NCBI GenBank assembly: GCA_963770485.1
Contig: CAVYPX010000014.1
Coordinates: forward strand, 310,001-374,000
DNA: 64,000 bases
Reading direction: 5' to 3'
Source: CAVVEC01 sp963770485
GTDB taxonomy: Bacteria > Acidobacteriota > Terriglobia > Terriglobales > Acidobacteriaceae
In this document: positions 44,203 to 53,556 of the stretch, one piece after another
Position numbering within the stretch: the stretch's first letter is position 1
How the letters are laid out: every line of letters begins with the position of its first letter
Program-made: the position numbers and the translations under genes
The notes under the pieces: generated by a model
Told to the model about the DNA's origin: nothing
Seen by the model: only the letters and a program-made list of their open reading frames with translations
The model's database searches: none

Positions 44203-45921
44203 ATGGATCTCTACAGTGGGCTTCAATACGTCTTGTTCGTGGCCGTGGTAACCGCCCTTGTGAAGCCGCTGGGTGGATACATGGAGCGGGTCTTCTCCCG
44301 GACGCCAACCGCGCTGGATCGATTATGTCTTCCAGTTGAGCGGCTCATCTACCGCATTACGGCGGTTGACCCCAATGTGGAGATGGCCAGCAAGGAGTAC
44401 GCGGCCTGTTTCGTGCTCTTTGGCCTTGCAGGCACGCTGCTGCTGTATGCCATTCTCAGACTGCAACACTTCTTCCCCTGGTTTTTTCCGCAATACCACA
44501 CGACGCCGTTGTCCCCAGATCTGGCTCTGAATACGGCGATCAGCTTCGCCACGACGACCACGTGGCAAGCCTACGGCGGCGAGAACACCATGAGCTATTT
44601 CAGTCAAATGGTGGGACTCTGCGCCCAGAACTTCCTGGCTGGCGCGGCTGGACTGGCGATCGGTATTGCCTTTATCCGAGGTCTTGCCAGGCAACTCTCA
44701 GAAACACTCGGGAACTTCTGGGTCGATCTGACTCGTGCTTTGCTTTGGATCCTGCTGCCGGGAGCATTAATGGGAGCCCTGCTGCTCGTATGGCAGGGGG
44801 TCCCCATGAACTTTCACGACTACGCAGTCGCAACTTCCGTGGAGCACGCCAGGCAGGTCATTTCCCAAGGGCCCGTAGCCGCACTGGAGATCATCAAGAA
44901 CCTGGGGACCAATGGAGGCGGATTCTTCAACGCGAATGGCGCTCATCCTTATGAGAACCCCACGCCGCTCACGAATTTCCTGGAAATGTTGGCCATCGTG
45001 CTCCTGCCCGCGGCATTAACTAACACTTTTGGCAGGATGGTTGGCCAGCCTCGGCAAGGCTGGCTGCTTTACTGGGTGATGGTTGTCCTTTTTGCTACCG
45101 GCCTAATCTTTGTGAGTCACTTTGAACAACGCGAGAATCCCCATCTCAGCGCCGTCGACTTCCAAAATAGTCTGCTGCAGTCCGGCGGCAATATGGAAGG
45201 GAAGGAGGTCCGCTTCGGTATTGGCGGCTCGGCTCTTACGGCGGCCGTGACGTCAAACACTGCCACGGGATCGTACAACTCGATGCACGACAGCTTTTCG
45301 TCGCTGGGTGGACTGGTCCTTCTGGTGAACCTGATGCTCGGAGAGCTTGTTTTCGGAGGGCTCGGCACCGGTCTCTACAGCATGGTCATGGCCGCCGCTA
45401 TCGCCGTGTTCCTGGCCGGACTCATGGTTGGCCGTACGCCGGAATACCTCGGCAAGAAGATCGGCTCGGCGGAAAACAAAATGATTATGCTCTACGCGTT
45501 GGCCGCCCCACTCTTCGTGCTTTCCCTGACTGCGATTGCGGTGAGCAGCAAGGCTGGACTCGCCGGCCTGACCACCAACACGGGGCCTCACGGCTTCACT
45601 GAGATTCTGTTTGCGTATGCGTCCTGCTTTGCCAACAACGGGCAGAACTTCGCCGGCCTCAGCACCAACACGCTCTTCTACAACCTGACTACCGCATTGG
45701 CCATGTTGGCCGGGAGGTTTGCCTTGGCGATTCCTGCTCTTGCGTTCGCTGGGCTGTTTGCCCGCCAGAGAAATACGCCGTCTTCGTCAGGAACTCTTCC
45801 CACAGATTCTCTTGTGTTTGGGATTCTGCTCACCGCCTCCCTGATAACAGTGACCGCGTTGAGCTACCTGCCGGCGCTGGCTCTCGGTCCGGTGCTGGAG
45901 CGGTTGCTCTTGGGAAGATAA
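44203..45921 (+). CDS. kdpA: Second K+-transporting ATPase subunit A homologue
   Basis: 572 residues, full-length KdpA. All four pore loops remain: SFATTTTWQAYGGENTMSYF, LGTNGGGFFNANGAHPYENP, YNSMHDSFSSLGGLVLLVNL and NNGQNFAGLSTNTLFYN. It aligns with the first copy along its whole length but lacks the inserted charged segment near 210-235 and differs at many positions, so it is an old paralogue or an acquired copy. No second kdpB or kdpC follows. It may form an alternative KdpABC complex. Start after GAAGG; 52 bp from kdpC. Confidence 0.93.
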   Translation: MDLYSGLQYVLFVAVVTALVKPLGGYMERVFSRTPTALDRLCLPVERLIYRITAVDPNVEMASKEYAACFVLFGLAGTLLLYAILRLQHFFPWFFPQYHTTPLSPDLALNTAISFATTTTWQAYGGENTMSYFSQMVGLCAQNFLAGAAGLAIGIAFIRGLARQLSETLGNFWVDLTRALLWILLPGALMGALLLVWQGVPMNFHDYAVATSVEHARQVISQGPVAALEIIKNLGTNGGGFFNANGAHPYENPTPLTNFLEMLAIVLLPAALTNTFGRMVGQPRQGWLLYWVMVVLFATGLIFVSHFEQRENPHLSAVDFQNSLLQSGGNMEGKEVRFGIGGSALTAAVTSNTATGSYNSMHDSFSSLGGLVLLVNLMLGELVFGGLGTGLYSMVMAAAIAVFLAGLMVGRTPEYLGKKIGSAENKMIMLYALAAPLFVLSLTAIAVSSKAGLAGLTTNTGPHGFTEILFAYASCFANNGQNFAGLSTNTLFYNLTTALAMLAGRFALAIPALAFAGLFARQRNTPSSSGTLPTDSLVFGILLTASLITVTALSYLPALALGPVLERLLLGR

Positions 45922-45942
45922 AAGCGTCTAAAATCAAATCGC

Positions 45943-47271
45943 ATGCACGATCCACGCCCTACCAAGCTCCGTTCGCAACGCGACGTTAACCTGTGGCGGA
46001 TCCCGCTGCAGCTCTCGCTCGTCGCCGTCGCGCTGTTCGGGATCACCCTGATTCCGGACATCCTCGACAAATATGGCGTCATTCACATCCCGTCGTGGTT
46101 GACGATGGGCAGTATCGACGATGCGCGCGCGATCCTGTCGGCGATGATGGGCGCGGTCGCGACGGTGCTCGCGCTGATTTTTTCGGTCGCGCTGCTCGTG
46201 CTGTCGATGGTCTCGACGCTGTTTGGTCCACGCCTGCTCTACCGTTTCCTGCAGGACTGGGTCACCCAGGTCACAATCGGCATGTTCATGGCCACGTTCG
46301 TATATATCTGCCTCGTCTTCCTGGTCACGCATCAGGATCCGCAGTCGACGTTCGTCCCGCAGATCTCATTGATCACGAGTTGGGTGCTCGTCGTGCTCAG
46401 CTTCGGGTTCCTGGTCTACTACAGCCATCGGGTCGCGAGATCGATCCAGAACCCCGATATGATCGGCGCGATCGTCGACGATTTGTACGTCGCGGCAGGC
46501 GGCGCGCACGTGCCCGGCCCTGGCGAGGGCAGCGGCGCGGTGCCCGACGACGCTGCGATTCTGCGGGAGGCTGAGACCGGCGCGATCGTGTCGTGCCCGA
46601 AGAGCGGATACCTGCAGCATGTCGATCACAGTGCGCTGGTCACGGCCGCGCGCGCGGCGGACACAGTGATCGTGCTAAAGTTCCGCCCGGGCCAGTTCGT
46701 GCTCCGCGGCGAGCCGCTCGCAGCAATCGTCCCTGCGGACAAAGCCGGCGCGCTTGAGCCTGCGATTGATCGTGGAATTCACATCGGCCGTCACCGCACC
46801 CTTACTCAAGATAGCGAGTTCGGCATCGCGCAGGTCGTTGAGATCGGGATCCGCGCGCTGTCACCAGCGGTCAATGATACGTACACCGGAGTTGCCTGTG
46901 TCGACTGGCTCGCAGACGCGCTGCTCACGCTGGCCGAGCGCCCCCCGCTCGAAGGGAACTGGTACGACACTGGCAGCCGGCTCCGGGTCTGGATGCCGCC
47001 GGTGCGGCTCGATCGCCTCGCCAAGCTCGCGTTCGATCAGATCCGTCAGGCGTCCGCGACGACTCCCGCCGTGTTGATCCGCCAGCTCGACGTAATCCGC
47101 CGGCTGGCACCGCGACTTCCGGACCCCTGCCGCCAAGTGCTATCGGATCAAGCGGACGCAATCCTCGAAACCGCGGGCGCGCTGGCCGCGCTTGATCGCC
47201 GCGACCTCGATGCGGCGTGGCACCGGGCACATACCGCGCTCGAAGCGCTTCCCCGTGCCTCCAAATGCTAA
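45943..47271 (+). CDS. DUF2254 family membrane protein of unlike composition
   Basis: 442 residues with four N-terminal spans (LSLVAVALFGITLIPDIL, MMGAVATVLALIFSVALLVLSM, VTIGMFMATFVYICLVFL, ISLITSWVLVVLSFGFLVYYS) and a large soluble domain with IRALSPAVNDTYTGVACVDWL, the DUF2254 hallmark. Function unknown. Codons favour GCG, CTG, ATC and CGC much more than the neighbours do, and no ribosome site is visible before the ATG. Both suggest transfer from a high-GC proteobacterium. Only 21 bp from kdpA2 and 9 bp from thrC. Confidence 0.85.
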   Translation: MHDPRPTKLRSQRDVNLWRIPLQLSLVAVALFGITLIPDILDKYGVIHIPSWLTMGSIDDARAILSAMMGAVATVLALIFSVALLVLSMVSTLFGPRLLYRFLQDWVTQVTIGMFMATFVYICLVFLVTHQDPQSTFVPQISLITSWVLVVLSFGFLVYYSHRVARSIQNPDMIGAIVDDLYVAAGGAHVPGPGEGSGAVPDDAAILREAETGAIVSCPKSGYLQHVDHSALVTAARAADTVIVLKFRPGQFVLRGEPLAAIVPADKAGALEPAIDRGIHIGRHRTLTQDSEFGIAQVVEIGIRALSPAVNDTYTGVACVDWLADALLTLAERPPLEGNWYDTGSRLRVWMPPVRLDRLAKLAFDQIRQASATTPAVLIRQLDVIRRLAPRLPDPCRQVLSDQADAILETAGALAALDRRDLDAAWHRAHTALEALPRASKC

Positions 47272-47280
47272 ACTCGATTC

Positions 47281-48504
47281 GTGGCCCGCATTGCTCATCT
47301 GGAGTGCACAAAGTGCGGCGCGTGGCTCGACGCTGAGCGTCCACAAACCGTTTGCCCCAAAGACGGCGGCGTGCTCTACGTCCGCTACGCTCTCGGTGCT
47401 TTGAAGTCCACATTCACGGCCGCGTCGCTGTTTGGACGCACCCCCAGCATGTGGCGCTACGCTGAAGTTCTGCCGGAGGCCGAACCGGTCTCGCTGGGCG
47501 AGGGCTTCACTCCGATGCTGCCCAGCCGCGAATTCCCGAACGCATACATAAAAGACGAAGGGTTGAACCCCACCGCATCCTTCAAAGCCCGTGGCATGTC
47601 CGCAGCAGTCACAATGGCCAAGGCTTATGGCCTGAAGAAACTGGCTGCCCCCTCCGCCGGGAATGCAGCCAGCGCGCTGGCGGCCTATGCGGCTGCGGCC
47701 GGGCTTGAGGCCTACATCTTCATGCCCAAAGACGTGCCGCTCGCCAACCGCGTTGAATGCGAGAGCTACGGTGCGCACGTCACATTAGTAGATGGCCTCA
47801 TCAGCGATTGCGCGCGGCTGCTCAATGAGAAAAAAGAGAAAGAAGGCTGGTTCGATATTTCCACGCTCAAAGAACCGTTCCGCGTCGAAGGCAAGAAAAC
47901 CATGGGCTACGAGGTGGCGGAACAATTGGGATGGCGCATGCCGCAAGGCATCATTTACCCCACGGGCGGCGGAGTCGGCTTGATCGGAATGTGGAAGGCG
48001 TTCGAGGAAATGGAGGAGTTGGGCTGGATCGGGTCCGAGCGTCCGCAGATGATCGCCGTCCAAGCGGCAGGTTGCGCTCCCATTCCGAAAGCCTGGGATG
48101 AGGGCAAATCCAATGCTGAATTCTGGACGAATGCCGCTACGCTCGCCGCTGGACTTCGCGTGCCCAAGGCGTATGGCGACTACCTGATCCTCGATATTCT
48201 GAAGAAGAGCGGTGGCGTGGCCTTGGCCGTGACCGACGAAGAAATCATGGATGCGCTGCGGCATTGGGCGCGAGTTGAAGGAATCTTCGCCGCTCCGGAA
48301 GGCGCAGCAGCGCTGGCCGCCTATCGCAAGCTGCGCGCCAACGGATTTTTTGGCGCCGACGATGCCGTGGTCCTGTTCAATACCGGTTCAGGTTTGAAGT
48401 ACCTGGACGTGATCGGTTCACATAAAAAGTCCGAGGAGAATAAAACGGCGCAGCAGCGCGAGCCGGCTTCGCGACAGATCGGCGGAATTATTGGGCCGTA
48501 CTAG
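47281..48504 (+). CDS. thrC: Threonine synthase
   Basis: PLP enzyme that makes threonine from O-phosphohomoserine. GTG start at 47281. N-terminal C9-x2-C12 and C25 form a partial zinc-ribbon-like head, as in the archaeal/short class. PLP Lys102 in NPTASFKARG, phosphate-binding PTGGGVGLIG, and SAGNAASALAAYAAAAG. 407 aa with a C-terminal polar tail not needed for the fold. No other threonine-pathway gene is near. Confidence 0.93.
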   Translation: MARIAHLECTKCGAWLDAERPQTVCPKDGGVLYVRYALGALKSTFTAASLFGRTPSMWRYAEVLPEAEPVSLGEGFTPMLPSREFPNAYIKDEGLNPTASFKARGMSAAVTMAKAYGLKKLAAPSAGNAASALAAYAAAAGLEAYIFMPKDVPLANRVECESYGAHVTLVDGLISDCARLLNEKKEKEGWFDISTLKEPFRVEGKKTMGYEVAEQLGWRMPQGIIYPTGGGVGLIGMWKAFEEMEELGWIGSERPQMIAVQAAGCAPIPKAWDEGKSNAEFWTNAATLAAGLRVPKAYGDYLILDILKKSGGVALAVTDEEIMDALRHWARVEGIFAAPEGAAALAAYRKLRANGFFGADDAVVLFNTGSGLKYLDVIGSHKKSEENKTAQQREPASRQIGGIIGPY

Positions 48505-48541
48505 CTTTCAGCCATCAGCTTTCAGCTCTCGGAAAAAACGA

Positions 48542-49774
48542 ATGACCGAACGCCTTTACTACCACGACTCTTTTCTTTACGAGTTCGACGCCGAAGTCGT
48601 TGATGTAGTCTGCTCCGACCCTGGTTCTGCGGTGATCCTCGATCGTACCGCGTTCTATCCCACGAGCGGCGGGCAGGTTTTTGATGCAGGTTGGCTCGTC
48701 TTGGAAGGTAAGAGAGTGCGCGTCACTGAAGTGGCCGAGCAAGAGAACGGAACCATACTGCACGTTCTCGAGAATGCGGCAGAAATCCAAAAAGGAAGCC
48801 GCATTCGCGGCCTGCTCGACGTCGACCGTCGTCGTGACCACATGCAGCAGCATTCCGGCCAGCATGTACTCTCGGCAGCGTTCGTCCGGTTGTTCAACAT
48901 GCCCACGGTTTCTTTTCACATGGGGGCAGAGTATTGCACCATTGATCTGAAGATGAACGATCTCGATACGAAAACCCTGACCGCCGCGCAGGTCGAAGCC
49001 GCCGAGGTCTTGGCGAACGATGTGGTTATGCAGAACTGTCCTGTCGAGACTCGTTTTGTTACACAGGAGGAGGCGCAGGCAATGGGGCTGCGCAAGCTGC
49101 CGCCTGGAGAAAGAGACAAGCTGCGGCTGATCGAAATACGTGATTTCGATCTCACCGCCTGTGGCGGCACCCACGTTGCCAACAGTGGTCAAATCGGCTG
49201 CATTCTGCTGCGGAAAACAGAAAAAGTGCGGCAAGGATGGCGAGTCGAGTTCGTCTGCGGCAAACGCGCGGTTGCCACAGCCCGGCGAGACTACACCGCT
49301 CTGGCCGAATCGGCCAGCCTTCTGTCGAGTCACATCTGGGATGTTCCCCAGCAAGTGCGGAAGGCGCAAGAGGAAGCTCGGGCCTCGCGAAAATCGCGTG
49401 AGCAGCTCCTGGAAGAATTGGCTGATTTGTATGCCGTCCGTCTGCTCGAAGAAACGCCTGAAAGCAGTGGGCGCAAAATCGTAGTGCGCACTTTCCCGGA
49501 TCGCGATCTTACATTCATCAAATTGCTCGCACAGAAGTTAACTCGGCAAGCTGCTAACGCAATCGCCCTGCTGGCTGCCACCGCAGAACCTCCGGCATTG
49601 GTTTTCGCCCAATCCCCTGGCCAGCCTTTCGATATGGGAGTCCTCGTCAAGGAAGTTCTCAGCCGACTCGGCGGACGAGGGGGCGGAACCAGGGACATGG
49701 CTCAAGGCGGCCCAGTCCAAGTCGAGGGAATTGACGCCGCACTCACCGAAATCGCCGCAAAGCTACGTCTTTGA
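48542..49774 (+). CDS. AlaX-type alanyl-tRNA editing protein with DHHA1 domain
   Basis: 410 residues from the ATG at 48542. It lacks the aminoacylation core of AlaRS but keeps the editing domain: zinc ligands His104, His108 (HSGQH), Cys207 and His211 (CGGTH). The C-terminal DHHA1 domain ends with LGGRGGGTRDMAQGG. This is the long AlaX form. It hydrolyses Ser- or Gly-mischarged tRNA-Ala. The start at 48491 would overlap thrC and is less likely. A short repeat (TTTCAG-CCATCAGCTTTCAGC, 48508-48530) lies just before it. Confidence 0.9.
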   Translation: MTERLYYHDSFLYEFDAEVVDVVCSDPGSAVILDRTAFYPTSGGQVFDAGWLVLEGKRVRVTEVAEQENGTILHVLENAAEIQKGSRIRGLLDVDRRRDHMQQHSGQHVLSAAFVRLFNMPTVSFHMGAEYCTIDLKMNDLDTKTLTAAQVEAAEVLANDVVMQNCPVETRFVTQEEAQAMGLRKLPPGERDKLRLIEIRDFDLTACGGTHVANSGQIGCILLRKTEKVRQGWRVEFVCGKRAVATARRDYTALAESASLLSSHIWDVPQQVRKAQEEARASRKSREQLLEELADLYAVRLLEETPESSGRKIVVRTFPDRDLTFIKLLAQKLTRQAANAIALLAATAEPPALVFAQSPGQPFDMGVLVKEVLSRLGGRGGGTRDMAQGGPVQVEGIDAALTEIAAKLRL

Positions 49775-49881
49775 AGGCTTTTCCTCGGTATGTCGGCTGT
49801 CACATAGCCAGGGTTCACCCATCACAGCGCCGCGTGCTTGGCTAGCCTATAAGAAGAGGAGAACACCAATGGAGGTGATCT

Positions 49882-50328
49882 ATGATACGCAGCGCGGTGG
49901 CGATATGGAAAGGAAGCCCAGCCGCAGGCGAGGGCTCGGTTTCGACTACCAGTGGCATTATGTCCAAGGCTCTGTACTCGTTCGGGTCGAGTACGGGGAA
50001 TGAACCCTGCACCAGCCCGTCCGAGATGCTGGCCGCAGCAGTGGCTTCCTGCATGAGTCTGATGCTGGCGCAGGAACTCGCCAAACTCGGCATCAGGAAT
50101 GACTATGTAAGAACCGAATCAGAGCTGACTCTGGAAGAACACAAGGGACGCTGGGCGATTACAGAGATCGAACTGCATGTGACGACTGACTTGCCCGAAC
50201 GTGATGCGGAGAAGTTTCACAGGGCGTGCAAGAGCGCGAAAGCCAGGTGCCCGATCTCGCATGCGCTGAATGTCCCCATCAAGCTGAATGCGACGCTGGA
50301 GCCGGCGCCCTACGCAGTGATGGCTTGA
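49882..50328 (+). CDS. OsmC/Ohr-family peroxidase-like protein
   Basis: 148 residues after a strong GGAGGTGATCT site. Peroxidatic Cys57 (VASCMSLML) and resolving Cys123 (KARCPISHALN) are in the OsmC spacing. GNEPCTSPSEMLAAA matches the family. It reduces organic hydroperoxides using a dithiol donor. The nearby bshA could supply the cellular thiol, which is inference. Confidence 0.93.
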   Translation: MIRSAVAIWKGSPAAGEGSVSTTSGIMSKALYSFGSSTGNEPCTSPSEMLAAAVASCMSLMLAQELAKLGIRNDYVRTESELTLEEHKGRWAITEIELHVTTDLPERDAEKFHRACKSAKARCPISHALNVPIKLNATLEPAPYAVMA

Positions 50329-50434
50329 TCTGGAAGCGGGCCTCCGCCCATCGTTTTGTGGAATTAGGCGATCTTGCTTCCTGCGCGGACGGAATCGAAG
50401 GCCGTCCGTGAGGGAGTTACGAAGAGGTAGAGTT

Positions 50435-50632
50435 ATGAAATCGAAAGAGCAGCCGGCGGAGAAGGCAGCGGAGCAGCCGCTGGTTTGCGTTATTTGTGGC
50501 AAGGTGGCAACCCGCCTGGTGGACGGAGATCCCAGCTGCGAAGAGCACGCGGAACTGGTGTACGAAGACCAGGTCGAGGCTTACACGCAGCGCCACCTCG
50601 CTGACGGCGAGTGGTTGGGAAACAAGGGCTAA
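50435..50632 (+). CDS. Small Cys/His protein, possible zinc knuckle
   Basis: 65 residues from the ATG at 50435. CVICGKVATRLVDGDPSCEEH carries C-x2-C and C-x2-H, a zinc-ribbon-like set. The N-terminal part is Lys/Glu-rich. No family recognised; it lies 106 bp after the OsmC gene in the same orientation. Confidence 0.65.
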   Translation: MKSKEQPAEKAAEQPLVCVICGKVATRLVDGDPSCEEHAELVYEDQVEAYTQRHLADGEWLGNKG

Positions 50633-50726
50633 GATTCGGGCTCGCCGCAGCCCCGCCACGTAAAGCTGCGAAGATGTGGCTTACTTCGTGCTACATTTTT
50701 CTGAGCGGATTCCCTCGCTCTGAAAA

Positions 50727-52079
50727 ATGGAACAGCGCCTTATCCTCATCAATCTGCTGGTCAAGCTCGGCGTGGCTGCCGCCGTGGCCAGCACCCTGGT
50801 CCGTTCCGTCGAGTTTAAGTCCTTGCTCTTCCGCGAAGACCGCTCGCTGAAGCAACAGATATATCTGGTTCTGTGGATTGGAATTCCACTGGCCATCGGG
50901 GTGTGGATCCGCTTCATTCAGAGAAGTTTCTTAGCTGGTGATCTATCTTTCGAGACTACGATTTTGCTGGGCGTGATCGCCGGCCGGTTTACGGGTATGT
51001 TGGGAGGCGCCTTTATCGCGCTGCCTGCTTTGCTGCACGGAGAATGGGCCACTCTGCCGTTCAATGTTCTGTGCGGTTTCATTGCCGGACAACTCCGCAT
51101 CCTGGCCCCCGACCGCGAGGATATCTGGTCGTTCTCCCCCTTCATTGACCTGAGCATCTATCGCATGATCCGCCGCAACCTGCCCACGCCTAAGCTGTTC
51201 GATTGGCAGGTAATGTTCTTTGGCACAATTGTGGCGCTGCGCTTCGTGCAAACCGAACTCTCCCGCTTCCTGCCGTCCTCCACCTTCAGTCTCGAGAGCC
51301 CCAATCTCTGGGTGGAAGTTGCGATCTACGCTACTTCGATTATCACCATCGGCACAGAGCTCAAGATCTGGAACAGCGTGCGCATCCAAATCAAGCTCGA
51401 AGAGCAGGAACGCCTGCTGCTGCACGCCCGGATGGAAGCCCTGCAGAATCAGATCAACCCGCATTTCTTATTCAACACGCTGAACTCGGTTTCCTCGCTG
51501 GTCCGCTTTGACCCCGATACGGCCCGCGAGCTGATCATCAAGCTGGCCACAATTCTGCGACGCTTGTTGAGCAGCGGCGATGCCTTCGTGCCCCTGCGCG
51601 AGGAACTGGAGTTCATCGACAATTTTCTCGACATCGAGGTGGTTCGCTTTGGACGGGACAAGCTGCGGGTGGTGAAGGAACTGGACTCCGCATCCCTGGA
51701 TGTGATGGTGCCCAGCATGCTGGTTCAACCCCTGGTGGAAAACTCCATCAAGCACGGACTCGCCTCCAAGATCGAAGGTGGCAGTATCTTCCTGCGCAGC
51801 CGGCTTACCGGTTCCCAGTTGATTATCGAAGTCGAGGACGACGGGGTGGGAATGGGCGCAGCCACGCTGTTGGAAAGGCCGAGCGGGCTGGGCGGCACCG
51901 GGATTGGCCTGGCCAATGTGGCCGAGCGGCTGAAAGTGCTTTATGGAGACACCGCCCGCATGACCATCGACAGCCACGAAGGGAAGGGAACTCTGATTCG
52001 CTTGCGCCTGCCTATCCTGCACAGCGAAGGCTCGGTCCCGGTGGCGCTCTACGACGAGCGTTCCAGCACCCGCCGGTAA
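50727..52079 (+). CDS. LytS/YehU-family sensor histidine kinase without adjacent response regulator
   Basis: 450 residues. Six N-terminal spans of the 5TMR-LYT type (about 5-215), then the His_kinase domain with His246 (QNQINPHFLFNTLNSVSS), N-box QPLVENSIKHGLASK and G-box EDDGVGMGAA...GGTGIGLANV. LytTR regulators usually sit next to such kinases; none is in the window. The 3' end overlaps the convergent bshA by 31 bp. Confidence 0.9.
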   Translation: MEQRLILINLLVKLGVAAAVASTLVRSVEFKSLLFREDRSLKQQIYLVLWIGIPLAIGVWIRFIQRSFLAGDLSFETTILLGVIAGRFTGMLGGAFIALPALLHGEWATLPFNVLCGFIAGQLRILAPDREDIWSFSPFIDLSIYRMIRRNLPTPKLFDWQVMFFGTIVALRFVQTELSRFLPSSTFSLESPNLWVEVAIYATSIITIGTELKIWNSVRIQIKLEEQERLLLHARMEALQNQINPHFLFNTLNSVSSLVRFDPDTARELIIKLATILRRLLSSGDAFVPLREELEFIDNFLDIEVVRFGRDKLRVVKELDSASLDVMVPSMLVQPLVENSIKHGLASKIEGGSIFLRSRLTGSQLIIEVEDDGVGMGAATLLERPSGLGGTGIGLANVAERLKVLYGDTARMTIDSHEGKGTLIRLRLPILHSEGSVPVALYDERSSTRR

Positions 52080-53191
52080 AACTCCTCATATTGCGGAATG
52101 ATCTTTGAAGAACAAAACCGGGACTGCGCCACCGCTCGGCAAGCTTTTGCCACTTCCCGCAGACGGCTCTCGTCGCTCAGTAGTTCGATGGCGTAACGCG
52201 CCATCGTCTCGACGTCGCCCACGTCGGCAAGAAACCCGCTCTTGCCGTGTTCGATCACTTCCGGCACGCCACCTACGCGGGTAGCGATCGGCACGACCTC
52301 GCAAGCCATGGCTTCTAGAGCGGCCAGCCCAAACGACTCCAGTTCGCTGGGCATCAGCATAAGGTCGGCGAGGGCAAGTTTTTCATGGACCTCGTCCTGC
52401 TTGCCCAAGAACAGAACATCATTATGGATTCCTTTCTGTACGGCCAGCCACTCCGCTCGCGAGCGATCCGGGCCGTCGCCAATCAGCAGCAGTTTGGAGG
52501 GAATCTTCTTCCGCACCCGATCGAAGATTTCGATGGTGTCCGTGATCCGTTTTACCGGACGGAAGTTGGAGAGATGCACCAGGATGCGCTCGCCGTTTGG
52601 AGCATACTCGGATCGGCGTTTCGCGGCCTCGGAATCGCGGACATAAACGTCGCAGTTTACGAAGTTGTAAATCACCTCGATATGGTTCCGGACATCGAAC
52701 TCGCGCAGGGTGCGCTCCCGCAAGTATTGTGAGATAGCCGTGACGCCGTCGCTCTGTTCAATGGAAAAGCGCGTAATCGGCAAGTAAGAACGATCCAGTC
52801 CGACCAGAGTAATGTCAGTCCCGTGGAGCGTGGTAACGAAAGGAAGCCGTTGTTTGAGCGGTTTTGCGGCCAGCATCTGCCGGGCCAGCAAAGCACTCAC
52901 CGAATGTGGGATCGCGTAATGCACGTGGAGAAGGTCGAGGGCATAAAGTTCCGAGACCTCCGCCATGCGGGTGGCCAGCGCCAGATCGTAAGGAGGGTAG
53001 TCGAACAGCGGATACCGCGAAACATCAACTTCGTGATAATGAATGTTGGGATGCAGTTCGGTGAGGCGAATGGGCTGGGCGTAGGAAATGAAATGAATTT
53101 CGTGTCCGCGCTGGGCCAGTTCGAGGCCGAGTTCGGTGGCCACGACTCCGCTGCCACCGTAAGTTGGATAGCACGTAATCCCGATCTTCAT
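52049..53191 (-). CDS. bshA: N-acetyl-alpha-D-glucosaminyl L-malate synthase (bacillithiol pathway)
   Basis: GT4 glycosyltransferase that joins UDP-GlcNAc to L-malate, first step of bacillithiol synthesis. Start at 53191 (MKIGITCYPTYGGSGVVATE) with GGGAGAG upstream; 53218 is possible. Motifs: YPTYGGSGVVATELG, HVHYAIPHSVSA, VTTLHGTDITLVG, and ESFGLAALEAMACEVVPIAT, all diagnostic of BshA. bshB and bshC are not in the window. The 3' end overlaps the LytS-type kinase gene. Confidence 0.93.
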   Translation of the reverse strand: MKIGITCYPTYGGSGVVATELGLELAQRGHEIHFISYAQPIRLTELHPNIHYHEVDVSRYPLFDYPPYDLALATRMAEVSELYALDLLHVHYAIPHSVSALLARQMLAAKPLKQRLPFVTTLHGTDITLVGLDRSYLPITRFSIEQSDGVTAISQYLRERTLREFDVRNHIEVIYNFVNCDVYVRDSEAAKRRSEYAPNGERILVHLSNFRPVKRITDTIEIFDRVRKKIPSKLLLIGDGPDRSRAEWLAVQKGIHNDVLFLGKQDEVHEKLALADLMLMPSELESFGLAALEAMACEVVPIATRVGGVPEVIEHGKSGFLADVGDVETMARYAIELLSDESRLREVAKACRAVAQSRFCSSKIIPQYEEFYRRVLERSS

Positions 53192-53556
53192 CCGTGGTCG
53201 CGTCTCTCCCGGACGCATACGGCTTGCTCGATTCGATGGTAACCCGGCCGCCTCGATTCAGTTTTTACAACTTTTAACATGGTGTGGTCATTGGCGGCTG
53301 GTCTAGCCTTTCGGCTGCCCGGTGGGAGGCGGGAGTGCCATGACGCCGCCGTCTCCGATTCAGCGCAGCGGTAAGGCGCAGCGTGACCACACCCCACGAG
53401 TGGTAGCGACCTTCGACTGCCCCGAAACTCCGCTGGCAGGTCGCGCCTGTTCAGATCTGCTCTCGGAAGACGGCATGTTGTTCGTGCTTGGAGATGATGA
53501 GGTCAGACAATGTAAGCGCGGCGCGGTGCCTGAGGCGGAGAATACTGGATCACAAT
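53192..53556. other. 365-bp gap upstream of bshA
   Basis: No gene can be supported. A plus-strand ORF from the ATG at 53340 has GGGAGTGCC in front of it and codes for 89 residues (MTPPSPIQRSGKAQRD start), but it shows no recognisable domain and overlaps the PilZ gene at its end. The bshA promoter probably lies at 53200-53320 (AT-rich TTTTTACAACTTTTAACATG near 53263-53282). Confidence 0.35.
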
